This document shows, in pieces, positions 7,085-7,368 of a stretch of DNA of 7,368 nt; the first letter of the stretch is position 1, and the number at the start of each line of letters is the position of its first letter. Made by a program: the position numbers and the translations under genes. A model generated the notes under the pieces. It saw only the letters and a list, made by a program, of their open reading frames with translations, searched no databases and had not been told where the DNA came from. The DNA lies in contig JABMRZ010000200.1 of the NCBI GenBank assembly GCA_013202315.1, positions 1 through 7,368 of the forward strand, read 5' to 3'. This DNA is from Candidatus Tariuqbacter arcticus (lineage in GTDB: Bacteria > Electryoneota > Tariuqbacteria > Tariuqbacterales > Tariuqbacteraceae).

Positions 7085-7120
7085 CTTATTAAGCTGACAT
7101 CGATAAAAAAATGCCGATAT
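7085..7120 (+). repeat. 36-bp direct repeat, copy 1
   Basis: This copy starts with cttattaagctgacatcgat and ends in an A-run and gccgatat. It matches the copy at 7299-7334 at 34 of 36 positions. It begins three bases after the rodA stop. Its inverted arms (atcg / cgat) pair less well than those of copy 2. No T-run follows, so it is not a typical intrinsic terminator. Confidence 0.9.
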
Positions 7121-7136
7121 AAATAATATAAACGCG

Positions 7137-7192
7137 GTGTGAAAGTGTGAAAGTATGAAAGTATGAAAGTGTGAAAGTGTGAAAGTATGAAA
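7137..7192 (+). repeat. 8-bp tandem array, seven units (GTRTGAAA)
   Basis: Seven contiguous 8-bp units occur in the order gtgtgaaa, gtgtgaaa, gtatgaaa, gtatgaaa, gtgtgaaa, gtgtgaaa, gtatgaaa. Only the third base varies (G or A). The pattern GG-AA-GG-A suggests growth by duplicating blocks of units. The array begins 16 bases after the first 36-bp repeat. Confidence 0.95.
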
Positions 7193-7298
7193 GAAAAAGC
7201 ATTCGCAGTAATCATAAAAGAACTAATGGCTAATGACAGAATCAGCTGCCCCGCAGGAACCTCCTCTTCCGGGCGCAGTCTCGGACGAGGCGTAGATA
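7193..7298. other. Non-coding spacer with a GC-rich island, between the two 36-bp repeats
   Basis: The first half (to about 7242) is AT-rich. From about 7244 to 7293 the base composition changes sharply: 28 of 40 bases are G or C at 7251-7290, flanked by AT-rich repeats. The island contains a small perfect stem, ctcg-ga-cgag. It matches no RNA gene that I recognise and has no tRNA-like fold. A 39-codon reading frame (7187-7306) crosses it but starts in the tandem array and stops in the second repeat, so I do not call a gene. Confidence 0.5.
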
Positions 7299-7334
7299 CT
7301 TATTAAGCTGACATCGATAAAAAATTGTCGATAT
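7299..7334 (+). repeat. 36-bp direct repeat, copy 2
   Basis: This second copy of the repeat lies 214 bp after the first, with two mismatches. Here bases 7313-7332 can form an 8-bp stem with one G-T pair: atcgataa, loop aaaa, ttgtcgat. The two differences from copy 1 both fall in this stem and improve it. It is followed after 11 bases by the right-edge 7-bp array. Confidence 0.9.
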
Positions 7335-7345
7335 GACTATTTTAT

Positions 7346-7368
7346 AATACTGAATACTGAATACTGAA
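7346..7368 (+). repeat. 7-bp tandem array running off the right edge (AATACTG)
   Basis: Three identical aatactg units plus two further bases reach the end of the window, so the true length is unknown. The period is the same as that of the array at 1-60, but the unit sequence is different. Confidence 0.9.

Noticed and set aside
7187..7306. A 39-codon reading frame starting at an ATG in the last 8-bp unit and crossing the GC-rich island.
   Set aside because: Its start lies in a tandem array and its stop in the 36-bp repeat, it lacks a ribosome-binding site, and its sequence resembles no family that I know.
7085..7334. The two 36-bp repeats as target-site duplications of an inserted mobile element, or as a minimal CRISPR array.
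   Set aside because: 36 bp is far too long for a target duplication, there are no inverted termini or transposase, and the 178-bp spacing and only two copies do not fit CRISPR.

Overview
The window reads as chromosomal DNA from a Gram-negative (diderm) bacterium. It carries an outer-membrane LPS-assembly protein (LptD) on the minus strand. Divergent from it lies a plus-strand run of a small DUF4177-like gene, then mreD, mrdA (PBP2) and rodA, which are inner-membrane and periplasmic parts of the rod-shape cell-wall machine (elongasome). The LptD sequence is of the divergent Asp-Ser/Asp-Thr-rich type seen in the FCB superphylum (Bacteroidota, Zixibacteria and relatives) rather than the proteobacterial type. 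That placement is an inference from sequence style, and I cannot name the phylum securely.

Layout: 1-60 is a 7-bp tandem array that contains the lptD stop codon. 51-2939 (minus) is lptD. 3003-3205 is a divergent promoter region with a good sigma70-like promoter for the rightward gene, a weaker one for lptD, and a perfect inverted repeat next to the DUF4177 start. 3206-3403 is the DUF4177-like gene. 3552-7081 is mreD-mrdA-rodA: mreD and mrdA are separated by one base, and mrdA and rodA by about 55 bases that contain a 16-bp tandem duplication. 7082-7368 has no convincing gene. It holds two copies of a 36-bp repeat, each followed at short distance by a different short tandem array (8-bp units, then 7-bp units).

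How the genes work together: RodA (SEDS glycosyltransferase) polymerises lipid II and PBP2 (class B transpeptidase) cross-links the product. MreD is the membrane partner that couples them to MreC/MreB. The usual upstream mreB and mreC are not in this window, and lptD occupies the neighbouring position instead. LptD inserts LPS into the outer leaflet of the outer membrane.

The genes themselves are conventional. The most notable points are a ten-G run inside mreD that could switch the frame, a modular repeat architecture after rodA, and a regular eight-residue D-[S/T] repeat inserted in the periplasmic part of LptD. I found no evidence of a new defence, mobile or biosynthetic system.
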